DNA of 64,000 nucleotides from Staphylococcus felis (GTDB taxonomy: Bacteria; Bacillota; Bacilli; Staphylococcales; Staphylococcaceae), in contig NZ_CP027770.1 in the NCBI RefSeq assembly GCF_003012915.1, forward strand, positions 868,001 to 932,000, given 5' to 3'. Below the pieces are notes generated by a model that worked only from the letters and a program-made list of their open reading frames with translations, was not told the origin of the DNA and searched no databases. Both the position numbers and the translations under genes were made by a program. Below are positions 19,961 through 31,309 of the stretch, piece by piece (positions within the stretch are counted from its first letter, which is position 1; every line of letters starts with the position of its first letter).

Positions 19961-20818
19961 TTATAAGAAAGCTTGGTCTTGCTGAGCAGTTTGGTCTATC
20001 CATGCCACAATGTCTTGTAAAATGATGGCGCTATAGCTTGGTTCATTAAGAATTTCGTGAGCTAAATGATCATAAATGCGCAATGATTTATGTTCAGATG
20101 CAATTTCTGAAAAGAATTGAATAGAGTCGAGCGGATTGACGATACTATCCTTTTGACCGTGAAGTATCAGAACAGGATCAACAAAGGCTTCGGGATGATT
20201 TTTAAGTTCGATCACACCGTCAATAATGGCATAAGTGAGCCCTGCAGAAAAGGTCTCTGGCACATAAGCATCTTTTCTATAAAGCTCTCGAATGTAGGGG
20301 TTTGTAGATAGACCTTCATCCAATGAATTAGGAAAATATGTGTCAGCTGGAGTCTGACGGTTTCCATATGCCTCAGGAGAAAATCGATTATTGTCACGCG
20401 TAACTGCGCCAGACGTAATGATACCATTGACAGAACCCGGATGACGTGTACCATACATTGCTACTGCATACCCGCCCATACTATGTCCGAGCAAAAAGAT
20501 TGGACCTGTAAAGTGCGTTTTGACATAATCTACGACAGATTCTAAATCTTCAATGATTTGATTTTTATGATCATAATAGAGCGGTTTGCCTTCAGAGCGA
20601 CCATGACCTCGTTGATCGTATCGAATGACGTTAAATCCATTTTGACTTAAGTGTTCAGCAACATGATCATATCGATCAAGATGTTCTGCTAATCCATGTA
20701 CAATAATGACATTGATATCATCTGCATCCTCAAAATAGACATCCCAATCAACAGGAGAATTGACCTTAGCATAAAGTTTCGTGCCATCTTTTGATTTAAT
20801 GGTTTGTAGATAATTCAT
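19961..20818 (-). CDS. Alpha/beta hydrolase, monoglyceride-lipase type (serine hydrolase)
   Basis: A 285-residue cytoplasmic alpha/beta hydrolase. VIVHGLAEHLDRYDHVAEHL, YDQRGHGRSEG, the nucleophile elbow GHSMGG, and a late D (ILHGQKDSIVNPLD) and H (YDHLAHEILNE) complete a Ser-Asp-His triad of the lysophospholipase/monoacylglycerol lipase family. Start at ATG 20818 is set by AAGGAGG eight bases upstream. Substrate not determinable. Confidence 0.85.
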   Translation of the reverse strand: MNYLQTIKSKDGTKLYAKVNSPVDWDVYFEDADDINVIIVHGLAEHLDRYDHVAEHLSQNGFNVIRYDQRGHGRSEGKPLYYDHKNQIIEDLESVVDYVKTHFTGPIFLLGHSMGGYAVAMYGTRHPGSVNGIITSGAVTRDNNRFSPEAYGNRQTPADTYFPNSLDEGLSTNPYIRELYRKDAYVPETFSAGLTYAIIDGVIELKNHPEAFVDPVLILHGQKDSIVNPLDSIQFFSEIASEHKSLRIYDHLAHEILNEPSYSAIILQDIVAWIDQTAQQDQAFL

Positions 20819-21001
20819 TTTTAACGCCTCCTTATTATTTATTAAGTTCATTATACGTCAATGATATAGTAAGATAAACAAATGTTATTTTGATTCGTTT
20901 AATTATTACTTTTAAAACATCAAAAATATAAGAACTACTGATTTATATTATAAAATGATACGTTATAATTGTATTATTCATAAAAGGATAAGGAGGATAT
21001 A

Positions 21002-22495
21002 TTGAATATGCAACTCATCTTTGATCCAAATGTTAACATCATTTATCGAATGGTAAGTGGTTCTTTTTTTCTAATTAATATTATACTTGCTTTTATCATT
21101 ATATTTTTAGAACGAGATCGCCGCGAAGCCACATCCACTTGGGCATGGTTGTTGTTATTATTTATTATGCCGATTGCCGGCTTTTTTCTATACCTCTTTT
21201 TTGGAAGGGCTGTTCAGCTCAAAAAACAAAAGGTATCTGGTCAAGAAATTGAAGATGCGAAAGATCGTGTCAAATGTCAAAAAGAGGATTTTCGTCAACA
21301 GACCTTTCAATCACATAATCCAGTTGTAACGAAACAAGCTGATCTTGTGCAATCATTACTTATCAGAGAGGCTAATTTTTTAAGTGAAAATAATCATGTT
21401 CAATTGTTTACAGATGGACATGAGCTCTTTGATAAATTGAAGCATGATTTGAAGCAAGCTCAAAAATATATTCATATGGAATTTTACATTTTAAATATGG
21501 ATGGACTCGGTTCAGAAATATTGAATATTTTGACTGACAAAGCGAAAGAGGGGCTTGAAGTTAAATTGCTCTATGATGCAGTAGGGTCTAAACAATTGCG
21601 AAAATCTAAGTTAAAAGCACTGACAGATGCTGGTGCAAAAGTGGAAGCTTTTTTCCATGCAAAAATTATCCCTTTTATTAATTTTCGCGTTAATAATCGT
21701 AATCACCGTAAAAATGTGATTATTGATGGTGATATTGGTTATGTAGGGGGATTTAATGTCGGGGATGAATATTTAGGATTAGATGAAAAAATGGGATATT
21801 GGCGCGATACACATTTACGTATTCAAGGTGATGGTGTTGATGCTTTACAACTTAGTTTTATTCATGATTGGAACTCACAAGTGTCAGAAAATCTAGCATT
21901 ACAATATGATGAACGTTATTTTCCAAAAAATGCTCGAAAAGATGGTAATGTGGCACTGCAAATCGGTTTAAGTGGGCCTAATGTCAGCTGGCCACAACTA
22001 GAATTTGCCTATTTGAAGATGATTATGAATGCCAAACAGACGATTCATATCCACTCTCCATATTTTGTACCTGACATTGGATTTGTCAATGCGTTGCGTA
22101 TTGCTGCGAAATCAGGTGTAGAAGTTAATATGATTGTACCTAACAAACCTGATCAACCTTTTGTACATTGGGCTACACTGACTACGGTCGCGATGCTTAT
22201 GTACGATGGTGTTAATGTGTATACTTACGAAAATGGATTTATCCATTCGAAAATGATGGTCATTGATGGAGAGGTAGCGTCAGTGGGTTCAGCCAATATG
22301 GATGCACGTAGTTTTCGATTAAACTTTGAAATTAATGCGATTATGTACAATCGGGATATCGCCATGACTTTGATCGATCAATTTAATGAAGATTTAAAAG
22401 TATCGAAGCGTTTAACACCAGAGCGTTATGAAAATCGTTCGAATTGGGTGAAATTCAAGCAATCTGTTGCCAAGCTCGTATCACCTATTTTGTAA
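21002..22495 (+). CDS. cls: Cardiolipin synthase
   Basis: A 497-residue membrane phospholipase-D-family enzyme condensing two phosphatidylglycerols to cardiolipin. Two N-terminal hydrophobic helices (about 12-35 and 44-65) are followed by two HKD motifs: NHRKNVIIDGDIGYVGG and FIHSKMMVIDGEVASVGSAN. AGGAGG at 20991-20996 fits a TTG start at 21002 (5 bases) or ATG at 21008 (11 bases); I kept the former. Confidence 0.93.
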   Translation: MNMQLIFDPNVNIIYRMVSGSFFLINIILAFIIIFLERDRREATSTWAWLLLLFIMPIAGFFLYLFFGRAVQLKKQKVSGQEIEDAKDRVKCQKEDFRQQTFQSHNPVVTKQADLVQSLLIREANFLSENNHVQLFTDGHELFDKLKHDLKQAQKYIHMEFYILNMDGLGSEILNILTDKAKEGLEVKLLYDAVGSKQLRKSKLKALTDAGAKVEAFFHAKIIPFINFRVNNRNHRKNVIIDGDIGYVGGFNVGDEYLGLDEKMGYWRDTHLRIQGDGVDALQLSFIHDWNSQVSENLALQYDERYFPKNARKDGNVALQIGLSGPNVSWPQLEFAYLKMIMNAKQTIHIHSPYFVPDIGFVNALRIAAKSGVEVNMIVPNKPDQPFVHWATLTTVAMLMYDGVNVYTYENGFIHSKMMVIDGEVASVGSANMDARSFRLNFEINAIMYNRDIAMTLIDQFNEDLKVSKRLTPERYENRSNWVKFKQSVAKLVSPIL

Positions 22496-22623
22496 ATAGC
22501 TGAGTATAATGAGGCACTCAACTCAATAAAAACATAGGTAATGCCATCATGATAAAAGATAAATATGTAATTGTTTTATTCCATATTTAATGCTAGTATG
22601 TAAATTGTAACAATTTAAAATAT

Positions 22624-22711
22624 CCTGCTAGGGGTGCTTTTGTAAGCTGAAAGAAGCATAATGTTTCAACCCTTTGTACCTGATCTAGATAATACTAGCG
22701 TAGGGAAGCAA
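22624..22711 (+). promoter_or_regulatory. TPP (THI element) riboswitch
   Basis: The conserved core words are present in order: CTAGGGGTGC, a CTGA-containing internal piece, ACCCTTTGTACCTGATCT, AGATAATACTAGCGTAGGGA. This is the thiamine pyrophosphate aptamer. It lies ~350 bases before thiC, the expected target. When TPP binds, downstream expression should fall. Confidence 0.95.
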
Positions 22712-22743
22712 TGACGACAAACATGATTAAGCGACTGCTTTAG

Positions 22744-22815
22744 AAACTAAGATGAGTATGTTTAAGGTGCTATTGATAAGTGTCTTATTCAATGTAATGC
22801 TGTATATCTTAGTTT
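22744..22815 (+). promoter_or_regulatory. 10-bp inverted repeat in the thiC leader, possible expression platform
   Basis: AAACTAAGAT (22744-22753) is exactly complementary to 22806-22815. Being just after the aptamer, it could be part of the riboswitch switching structure, but no T-run follows it. Confidence 0.4.
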
Positions 22816-22850
22816 TAAGCGTGGTATAGATTAATTTGTTTTTCCATGAG

Positions 22851-24795
<1,945 letters not shown>

Positions 24796-24810
24796 TGCAT
24801 AAAGAATAAA

Positions 24811-24878
24811 GGTTGGAACAAAGTTTTGCTTAAAGAACAATGGTTAGGTTGGGCAAGTACTTTTGTTCCAACCTTTTT
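24811..24878 (+). terminator. Terminator of thiC
   Basis: GGTTGGAACAAAGT pairs with ACTTTTGTTCCAACC and is followed by TTTTTG. Confidence 0.85.
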
Positions 24879-24960
24879 GAATGATATTCACAATTGCATA
24901 GGTTATTAATCTAATATAATGTATAATCGTATATAAATATAAAAATTTGAGGTGTTTGGA

Positions 24961-26151
24961 TTGAGGCGTATACATCAAGCAGACGCATTAAGAGGATTGT
25001 CACTAGTTGGTATTCTTTTGGCCAATTTACTTATTTTTCAATATGGTTTAACTGGACAGGATTATTTAGAGTATATGAATATAGGTCCTTTATCAAATGC
25101 ATTGGCTATCGCCATGAAAGTGTTGATTGTACATAGTTTTATTCCGATATTTGGCATTTTATTTGGATTTTCAATGGATAAATTGTTTCAATCGATGAAG
25201 CGTAAAAATATTAAAGCTAAACGATTTAAACTCCTTTTAAGAGCTATTGCACTTATGGTATTAGGTGCGATTCATGCACAGTTTATCTGGCATGGAGATA
25301 TTCTTCTAACATATGGTATGACAATGTTGATATTGATTGTATTCATTAATTTTAAGACTGGCTTCTTTAAATGGTGTATTTGGATTATCGGTGCTATTTC
25401 TATCTTTATTATAATAGCGAGCCTATTTTATTCAGAGCCAATGGAAGAGATTGGAACTGAGAAAATAAAAAGTTATTTATCTCAAACATCAAATATATAT
25501 CAAAATGGTTCTTATTATGATATTCATTTTACGATTGATTCGATAGAAGATCCGACACTAGAAAAATGGGGTGTTTCTAATGAAGAAAAAGGACTACTCT
25601 TTTTAGCTGTGCCACTTTCAATTCTTCCATTATTTATAATAGGTGTATACCTATCACGTACTGATTGGTTTTTAAGTGTTACTGAAGGATTTTGGAGGAA
25701 TCGTTTATGGTTGTATTTAATTCCTGTGAGCATTGTGATTAAGTTTTTACATCTTTTGTTGCCGACTGGATTTTTTGAAAGTGCCTCTACATTTTTTGAT
25801 GTAGTACTTGCAGTTGGATATATGGTTGTGTTCAAGTGGCTATATGAACGTTTTCAGGGGCATAGTGTCATGCAAGGACTGGAATCAATGGGGAAGATGT
25901 CATTAACGATGTATATTGCACAAAGTATTTTTGGAACGCTTGTCTTTTATAGTTATGGTTTAGGCCTTTTTAATACCAATATATTATGGTTATCAGTACC
26001 AGTCTTTGTCGCATTTTATTGCTTGCAAGTGTATATCGCAAAGCAATATATGAAACATTGGCGTTATGGTCCGCTTGAGTACATACTTCGTGTTGTGACT
26101 TATTTAAAAATCAAACCACAAAAGGTAAAGATGACACAAGATAAGGTATAA
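24961..26151 (+). CDS. DUF418 family membrane protein
   Basis: About 396 residues with some ten hydrophobic helices. The N-terminus ADALRGLSLVGILLANLL and the C-terminal GKMSLTMYIAQSI...YGPLEYILR are typical of DUF418 proteins, distantly related to acyltransferase-3 membrane proteins. Function not established. Start TTG 24961 preferred because GAGG lies eight bases upstream; a GTG at 24952 is in frame. Confidence 0.8.
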   Translation: MRRIHQADALRGLSLVGILLANLLIFQYGLTGQDYLEYMNIGPLSNALAIAMKVLIVHSFIPIFGILFGFSMDKLFQSMKRKNIKAKRFKLLLRAIALMVLGAIHAQFIWHGDILLTYGMTMLILIVFINFKTGFFKWCIWIIGAISIFIIIASLFYSEPMEEIGTEKIKSYLSQTSNIYQNGSYYDIHFTIDSIEDPTLEKWGVSNEEKGLLFLAVPLSILPLFIIGVYLSRTDWFLSVTEGFWRNRLWLYLIPVSIVIKFLHLLLPTGFFESASTFFDVVLAVGYMVVFKWLYERFQGHSVMQGLESMGKMSLTMYIAQSIFGTLVFYSYGLGLFNTNILWLSVPVFVAFYCLQVYIAKQYMKHWRYGPLEYILRVVTYLKIKPQKVKMTQDKV

Positions 26152-26179
26152 TTGAAATTGTAAATAAAGGCATCATGGC

Positions 26180-26224
26180 GGTTAGACTTCCGGTAATGTT
26201 GCGGGGAGTCTAACCTTCTTTATT
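26180..26224 (+). terminator. Terminator of the DUF418 gene
   Basis: GGTTAGACTTCC pairs with GGGGAGTCTAACC, followed by TTCTTTATTT. Confidence 0.8.
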
Positions 26225-26247
26225 TCTAAGTGTGAAAGGTGATTGAA

Positions 26248-26829
26248 ATGAGAAAAGAAACATTAGACGGAATCATAGGCATCATGATTGGTTTAGCTAT
26301 TATTGTATTGTTAAATTGGTTTGTGATTACGCCTTATACTGTAAAGGGTGAGTCTATGTCACCTACATTTGAATCAGGTGATAAAGTACTTGTCAGTAAG
26401 ATTTCAAAGCATTTTTCACGCATAGATGAGGGAGATGTGATTGTTTTTCATGAGGATGATAATCGTGATTTTATTAAGCGTGTTATCGGTAAACCTGGGG
26501 ATACAGTTGAATATAAGGATGATCAGCTTTATGTTAACCATAAACCTATTGATGAACCTTATCTAACCTTTAACAAGCGGTATCGAAAGTCTGAGTTTTT
26601 AACTGAAAACTTTGATGTGAGCGATATTGTAGGAGCCCAAAACAAGTATAAAATTCCAGAATCACGCTATTTAGTATTAGGTGATAATCGGTTAAACAGT
26701 ATAGATAGCCGTAATCCTCAGGTTGGTTTGGTTGAAGAGCGTAATATTGTAGGAGAAGTGTTGATACGCTTTTGGCCATTACATCGCATGACATTTCATT
26801 TCAATCCTGGCACATTTGATGAAATTTAG
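26248..26829 (+). CDS. spsB: Type I signal peptidase
   Basis: A 193-residue membrane serine protease removing signal peptides at the outer face. One N-terminal transmembrane helix (about 7-27) precedes GESMSPTF with the nucleophile Ser, then FIKRVIGKPGD with the general-base Lys, and LGDNRLNSIDSR. Both catalytic residues are present, so it is the active SpsB type, not the inactive SpsA type. Start at ATG 26248 after AAAGGTGAT. It is a single gene, not the spsA-spsB pair of S. aureus. Confidence 0.9.
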   Translation: MRKETLDGIIGIMIGLAIIVLLNWFVITPYTVKGESMSPTFESGDKVLVSKISKHFSRIDEGDVIVFHEDDNRDFIKRVIGKPGDTVEYKDDQLYVNHKPIDEPYLTFNKRYRKSEFLTENFDVSDIVGAQNKYKIPESRYLVLGDNRLNSIDSRNPQVGLVEERNIVGEVLIRFWPLHRMTFHFNPGTFDEI

Positions 26830-26838
26830 ATAAAAAAT

Positions 26839-26894
26839 AAGCCCTTCTTAAAGTAAACATTGTCAAAATGTAAACTTTTGAAGGGCTTTTTATA
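26839..26894 (+). terminator. Terminator of the signal peptidase gene
   Basis: AAGCCCTTCTTAAAGTAAACAT pairs imperfectly with ATGTAAACTTTTGAAGGGCTT, followed by a T-run. Confidence 0.85.
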
Positions 26895-27030
26895 TTAACG
26901 AAGTGATCCAATCGCTTGATGATGTTGTGACAATAAAACGAATTGTATTGAAGTTGTAGATATGTGATAGTTCTCACAATTAGAATATATGTGTACTTGT
27001 ATCATCATAGCCGATTAATCAACCTAATTT

Positions 27031-27375
27031 TTACTCTTCTAATAATGCTTCGTCAATTTCATCATAAATCTTTTGTAATTCGTATTTAGCTCTAGACATT
27101 TGGTAGAAATCGTTGCTTCTTAATGCTGATTTTGCCATATATCCTGCACGTTTAACACTTCTTTTGTAATAAGGCTCAAGACTTGCAGTTGCTAATTCAT
27201 TAACATTTAAATCGTTAAGTAATGCTTGTAGTTCTTGCTTAACTGTAGCGTCATAATATTCATCAGCCGTTCTAGTTGTTTGAGCATCTGCTTCGCCTAA
27301 TGTCAAACCACCTACGAATGAAGTTGAAAGTACTGTTGCTAATGTGCTTGTTATAATAAAATTCTTGATGTTCAT
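27031..27375 (-). CDS. SCIN-like secreted complement inhibitor
   Basis: A 114-residue secreted protein. A signal peptide runs to about residue 31 (ending GEADA). The ~83-residue mature part is predicted all-helical and contains [17 protein letters not shown] and [14 protein letters not shown], which closely match staphylococcal complement inhibitor SCIN (from memory [17 protein letters not shown] and YQLQKIYNEIDEAL). SCIN binds C3 convertases and blocks opsonisation. Here it is chromosomal with no visible phage or evasion cluster around it. Identification by recalled sequence similarity; whether it targets human or animal complement is unknown. Confidence 0.85.
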   Translation of the reverse strand: MNIKNFIITSTLATVLSTSFVGGLTLGEADAQTTRTADEYYDATVKQELQALLNDLNVNELATASLEPYYKRSVKRAGYMAKSALRSNDFYQMSRAKYELQKIYDEIDEALLEE

Positions 27376-27659
27376 TTAATAATCTCCTTTGGTTTATTTC
27401 ACAAATTAATCATACGACAAAAACAACTACAATAAAATAAACTATTTATTAACAGTTTATTAAATAAATAAAATTTAATTACAAAAGGTATAAAAAATTT
27501 TAATTAATTAGAATTTTTTGAGAGAAGTGAGTCATTCGTTCTTCATTCACATCGTTCTGAAATATCGAATTCTTAAAAATGTGTGAATTGAGAGGGTATT
27601 TTTTGGATTTTTCAGATAAATCAGGTATGATAATTTATAGTGATGAAGGAGGTGACAAA

Positions 27660-28031
27660 ATGCGAAGAGATGATTTAAGACAATTTAAAAATAGAAATGT
27701 AATTGCATCAGGTATAGTAGCTTGCGTTTGTTTCAAAAATAGGCTAGATATTGAGGACAATTGGAAGCGGAATGTAAAGATATTACTCAAAAATGTAGTT
27801 ATTTCAGGTGTTGAAGTAGATCATGTTTGGTTATTCGAACGCAATAAATACTACGACATGTCTCAAGAATTGATAGGTCAAGAAGTTAAGTTTAAGGCCA
27901 AAGTCACGCCTTATATGAAACAAAAAGAAGGAGTATTTATAGAAGATTATGGTATTGAAAGATCGAGTAAGCTGTTGCTAAAAGAAGTATATGAGAGAGA
28001 AAATGAATTAGCACATGCCCAAAAGTATTAA
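27660..28031 (+). CDS. Hypothetical protein, possible OB-fold
   Basis: A 123-residue protein. ATG 27660 has AAGGAGGTGA directly upstream; the frame extends 27 codons further but without signal. The pattern of short strands (NVIASGIVACVCFKNR, KILLKNVVISGVEVDHVWLF, GQEVKFKAKVTPYM) suggests a small OB-like barrel. Such proteins occur near staphylococcal phages and islands. I do not assign a function. Confidence 0.6.
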   Translation: MRRDDLRQFKNRNVIASGIVACVCFKNRLDIEDNWKRNVKILLKNVVISGVEVDHVWLFERNKYYDMSQELIGQEVKFKAKVTPYMKQKEGVFIEDYGIERSSKLLLKEVYERENELAHAQKY

Positions 28032-28078
28032 ACTTAATATGATGGAGTCTTGAATATGATGAAAAACCATAACAAGTA

Positions 28079-28145
28079 GGGACGCATTGATTTTAAATCA
28101 GAAATCTTGATGAATTTCTTATTAAAATCGATGTGTCCTTTTGTG
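28079..28145 (+). terminator. Terminator after the hypothetical gene
   Basis: GGACGCATTGATTTT pairs with AAAATCGATGTGTCC (one or two mismatches) and runs into TTTTGTGTTT. Confidence 0.75.
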
Positions 28146-28269
28146 TTTCATGTGGAACATCAAGAGACATACGCGAAATTTTACAGCATTTTAATATAGT
28201 ATTAATCCCAAATTGAAAAACCTCTAATAAAATGAAGACAAAATATATTGTTAAGGGAGTATTATACAT

Positions 28270-29694
28270 ATGATTTTTAAAAGTCAGTTTGTGAAAGTTT
28301 CAATTGTTGGTACACTAGTTGCCTCATCATTGCTTAACTTAGCTCAACCTACATTTGCTTCAGGATCTGAACAAAATACAGCATCTAATGATGAAATTGC
28401 AGCTTATGGTAATACAGAAAACCCAAAAAACATCATATTTATGGTGGGAGATGGTATGGGACCCTCTTTTAATACAGCATTTCGCTACTTTAAAGATAAT
28501 CCAGATACACAAGAAATGGAGAAAACAGCATTCGATGATTATTTAGTAGGCACACAAAGAACTAATCCGCATGATTCCAAAGATAATGTAACGGATTCAG
28601 CAGCTGGTGCAACTGCATTTAGTTCAGGACATAAAACATACAATGGTGCAATTGGTGTGGATGAAAATAAGAAAACAGTCGAGACAGTATTAGAGCGGGC
28701 CAAAAAAATGGGTAAATCAACAGGCTTAGTCACGACATCTGAAGTGACGGATGCCACACCCGCAGCTTATGCGAGTCATATTGATAGCCGAGATAAAAAG
28801 GATGAAATTGCAAAACAGTTTTTTGAAAACCGTATTGATGACCAGCATACAGTAGATGTCATTTTAGGAGGTGGAGCAAAATACTTCGGATCAGCAAATG
28901 ACAATATCGATAAAAAATTTAAACAAGAGGGTTATGATGTTGTATCAAATAAAGATGAACTGGAGCAGGCTGACGGTGATAAAGTTCTAGGCTTGTTCGC
29001 AGATAAAAATATGCCGCTTCAAATCGATGCACCAGACGATGATCCACGCTTAGCTGATATGCAAAGTGCAGCATTAGACCGTCTATCTCAAAATGACAAA
29101 GGATTCTTTTTAATGGTAGAAGGTGCTTCAATCGATAAAGCAGCGCATGCAAATGATGTGACAGGTGTCATGTCTGAAATGGGAGGATTTGAAAAGGCAT
29201 TTGATGATGCTATCGCGTACGCAAAAGAACATGAAGATACGCTTGTGGTTGCAACAGCGGATCATTCAACAGGTGGCCTAACCATCGCAAAAGGTAAAGA
29301 CTATATGTGGGATGCTTCAGCGATTCATAACATGAAACATTCAGGTCAGTGGATGACTGAGCAAATTGCAGAGGGTAAAGATATCGAAGAAACAATTCAG
29401 GCAGGTTACAACAAGTCTTTACCTACTCAAACAGTTAAAGCAATACGAAAAGAAGCTAAAAAATTATCAAAAATCAAAGAAGATGACGAGCGCTATGACG
29501 CACAATATCAAAAATTGCAAGATGCCATTCAAAAAACGATAAATGATGAATCAAATACAGGATGGACAACTTATGGGCATACAGGAGAAGATGTGAATAC
29601 GTATGCATTTGGTCCTCAGTCAGAAAAATTCTATGGCAACATTGACAACACAGACAATGCGAAAAATATATTTGATATTTATAACCAAGAGTGA
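28270..29694 (+). CDS. phoA: Secreted alkaline phosphatase
   Basis: A 474-residue phosphomonoesterase. Signal peptide to about residue 31 (ending PTFAS). Metal/catalytic motifs: IIFMVGDGMG, VTDSAAGATAFSSG with the nucleophilic Ser, SEVTDATPAAYASH, LMVEGASIDKAAHAND, VVATADHSTGG and TGWTTYGHTGEDV. All Zn/Mg ligands expected for the family seem present. It scavenges phosphate outside the cell and is usually PhoPR-controlled; I did not identify a Pho box. Confidence 0.95.
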   Translation: MIFKSQFVKVSIVGTLVASSLLNLAQPTFASGSEQNTASNDEIAAYGNTENPKNIIFMVGDGMGPSFNTAFRYFKDNPDTQEMEKTAFDDYLVGTQRTNPHDSKDNVTDSAAGATAFSSGHKTYNGAIGVDENKKTVETVLERAKKMGKSTGLVTTSEVTDATPAAYASHIDSRDKKDEIAKQFFENRIDDQHTVDVILGGGAKYFGSANDNIDKKFKQEGYDVVSNKDELEQADGDKVLGLFADKNMPLQIDAPDDDPRLADMQSAALDRLSQNDKGFFLMVEGASIDKAAHANDVTGVMSEMGGFEKAFDDAIAYAKEHEDTLVVATADHSTGGLTIAKGKDYMWDASAIHNMKHSGQWMTEQIAEGKDIEETIQAGYNKSLPTQTVKAIRKEAKKLSKIKEDDERYDAQYQKLQDAIQKTINDESNTGWTTYGHTGEDVNTYAFGPQSEKFYGNIDNTDNAKNIFDIYNQE

Positions 29695-29716
29695 CAATCA
29701 TAAAAGGTTGCATCTA

Positions 29717-29750
29717 AAAAAGACGCTTTCTTAAGAAGGCGTCTTTTGTT
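29717..29750. terminator. Bidirectional terminator between phoA and a small membrane gene
   Basis: AAAAGACGC...TTAAGAA...GCGTCTTTT hairpin. It overlaps the last codons of the minus-strand gene. Confidence 0.85.
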
Positions 29751-29937
29751 CATCTTTGAGCGTTTCTTTTTGGGATTTGTCTTTAGAATCTTTGAAGACA
29801 TATTCAATAATTGTGAATACTAAAATGCTGGAAAACATTAATATTGCTAAACAATACGGCATAGCATTAAATACAAAAATAACAGTCAATATAGAGGCAA
29901 TTCCAAACCAAGCTAATTTTAAATATAGTTCCATCAT
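29731..29937 (-). CDS. Small membrane protein, unknown function
   Basis: 68 residues with two hydrophobic stretches (about 7-24 and 28-47) and a charged tail (KDSKDKSQKETLKDEQK). AAAGGA precedes the ATG. Its final codons form one arm of the shared terminator. Family not recognised. Confidence 0.6.
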   Translation of the reverse strand: MMELYLKLAWFGIASILTVIFVFNAMPYCLAILMFSSILVFTIIEYVFKDSKDKSQKETLKDEQKTPS

Positions 29938-30110
29938 TATAATCCTTTATCTTGATTAAATTAAAGATTTACTACAAATTTAAAATGTACCATACAGTCA
30001 GTATAGCGAAAATACATATTAATTCAAAGAAATCATATTCATTTTTTATAAATAAAAGGATTACTTGAAAAGAAAGTGTTATTAAAATATATAAATCTAC
30101 ATACATCAAC
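29938..30110. other. Intergenic DNA without recognised features
   Basis: AT-rich; nothing interpretable before the hairpin-repeat array begins. Confidence 0.4.
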
Positions 30111-30499
30111 CGCCATTGTTCAGTTTTCGTTGATGTCTACTTACCAATGGCAACGTTCTAAGTGATAACGTCATCTTCCAAAAATCTTTACAGATTTTAA
30201 TGAATCTGCCGTTATCATACGAACGTTAACCGCCATTGTCCAGTTTTGGTTGATGTCTACTTACCAATGGCAATGCACTAAGGTATAACGCACTTCGCGC
30301 AAAAATTCTTAGGGAATTTATTGCTTGAAGCTTATTATACTACGTGCATTTAAGCGCCATTGTTCAGTTTTCGTTGATGTCTACTTTCCAATGGCAACGT
30401 TCTAAGTGATAACGTCATCTTCCAAAAATCTTTACAGATTTTAATGAATCTGCCGTTATCATACGAACGTTAACCGCCATTGTCCAGTTTTCGTTGTTA
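30111..30499. repeat. Tandem array of ~120-bp hairpin repeats (array 2)
   Basis: Units start at 30111, 30231, 30355 and (partial) 30475. The joint CGCCATTGTCCAGTTTTCGT is followed by TGATGTCTACTTACCAATGG; CCATTG and CAATGG themselves pair. Units 1 and 3 are almost identical with arms AACGTTC/GAACGTT, TGATAACG/CGTTATCA and inner AAAATC/GATTTT. Unit 2 has different but matching arms AATGCAC/GTGCATT, GTATAA/TTATAC and inner AAATTC/GAATTT. No coding sense. It abuts the 3' end of the minus-strand budA gene. Confidence 0.85.
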
Positions 30500-31204
30500 T
30501 TCTGCTTCTGTGATGTCTTTTGTGATGTTTTGGTAGTCGAATGTTTTGTTAAGGAATGATGGGTCTGTTGGGAGGTGTTGCTCGAACGTATTACAGTTTT
30601 GTATTTCAATTTTGCCGTGTTCGATTTCAAAGTCAAGTATATGTCCCATGAATGTTGTATCGTCTGATAAGAAGTGGGCATGAAATCCGGCTGAACCTAC
30701 ACCGTGAAAAATCTCGGGAGTGAAAATAGCTACGATTGTACCTTCTACATTTTCACGTCTATATTGAGGTTGTTTTCGCGCGGATTCAATGAGTCGTTGA
30801 TAGGGTGGTTCTTGTTTGGGCATAACACGGATATGCATATGTTTAAACATTCCTGTTATTTTAACGACTGCAAATACATTTTCACTTAACATTTTTGAGC
30901 AAATCTTTTTGTACAATGGTTCATGCGATTCAACTTTTGTATGAAATAGAGTGTCAGGAACAAATTGTGCGACAGTAGCGTATGGTGTTTTTTCGTCACC
31001 CCTAAGTTCTACGACTGTATCATTATCAGCACTGGCATGATACGCTTTGCCTTCGACTAGAATAACTTCGCCATTAGAGCCTGTCAGTGTTGCAATTCCG
31101 TGATCTCCTTTTTGTAAAAGCTCATTGATAGAAGCAGTCCCTTCTAGTGCGCCTGCCATTAAAGTGCCTAAAGTTCCATGTTGATATAAAGTATGTTTTG
31201 ACAC
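30497..31204 (-). CDS. budA: Alpha-acetolactate decarboxylase
   Basis: A 235-residue enzyme turning acetolactate into acetoin, an overflow product that limits acidification. Family motifs IRVMPKQEPPYQRLIESAR, FTPEIFHGVG and the metal-binding GFHAHFLSDD are present. The GTG at 31204 follows AAGGAGTGACAG. No acetolactate synthase gene is adjacent, unlike alsSD of Bacillus. The 3' end meets the hairpin-repeat array. Confidence 0.93.
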   Translation of the reverse strand: MSKHTLYQHGTLGTLMAGALEGTASINELLQKGDHGIATLTGSNGEVILVEGKAYHASADNDTVVELRGDEKTPYATVAQFVPDTLFHTKVESHEPLYKKICSKMLSENVFAVVKITGMFKHMHIRVMPKQEPPYQRLIESARKQPQYRRENVEGTIVAIFTPEIFHGVGSAGFHAHFLSDDTTFMGHILDFEIEHGKIEIQNCNTFEQHLPTDPSFLNKTFDYQNITKDITEAE

Positions 31205-31309
31205 AATCTGTCACTCCTTAAAAATAATATATTCCTGTTTCTTTCATTATTTTATTATTAACAATAATATGTCACAAGCCTAAAGTTATTGTGAGATTGT
31301 TTATAATAC

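Noticed and set aside
22725..22850. Small leader peptide in the thiC leader
   Set aside because: No start codon with a credible ribosome-binding site and frame; the segment is better explained as leader structure.
30111..30499. Possible CRISPR array
   Set aside because: Units are ~120 bp with near-identical first and third copies and paired arms; there are no 25-40-bp repeats with unique spacers and no cas genes.
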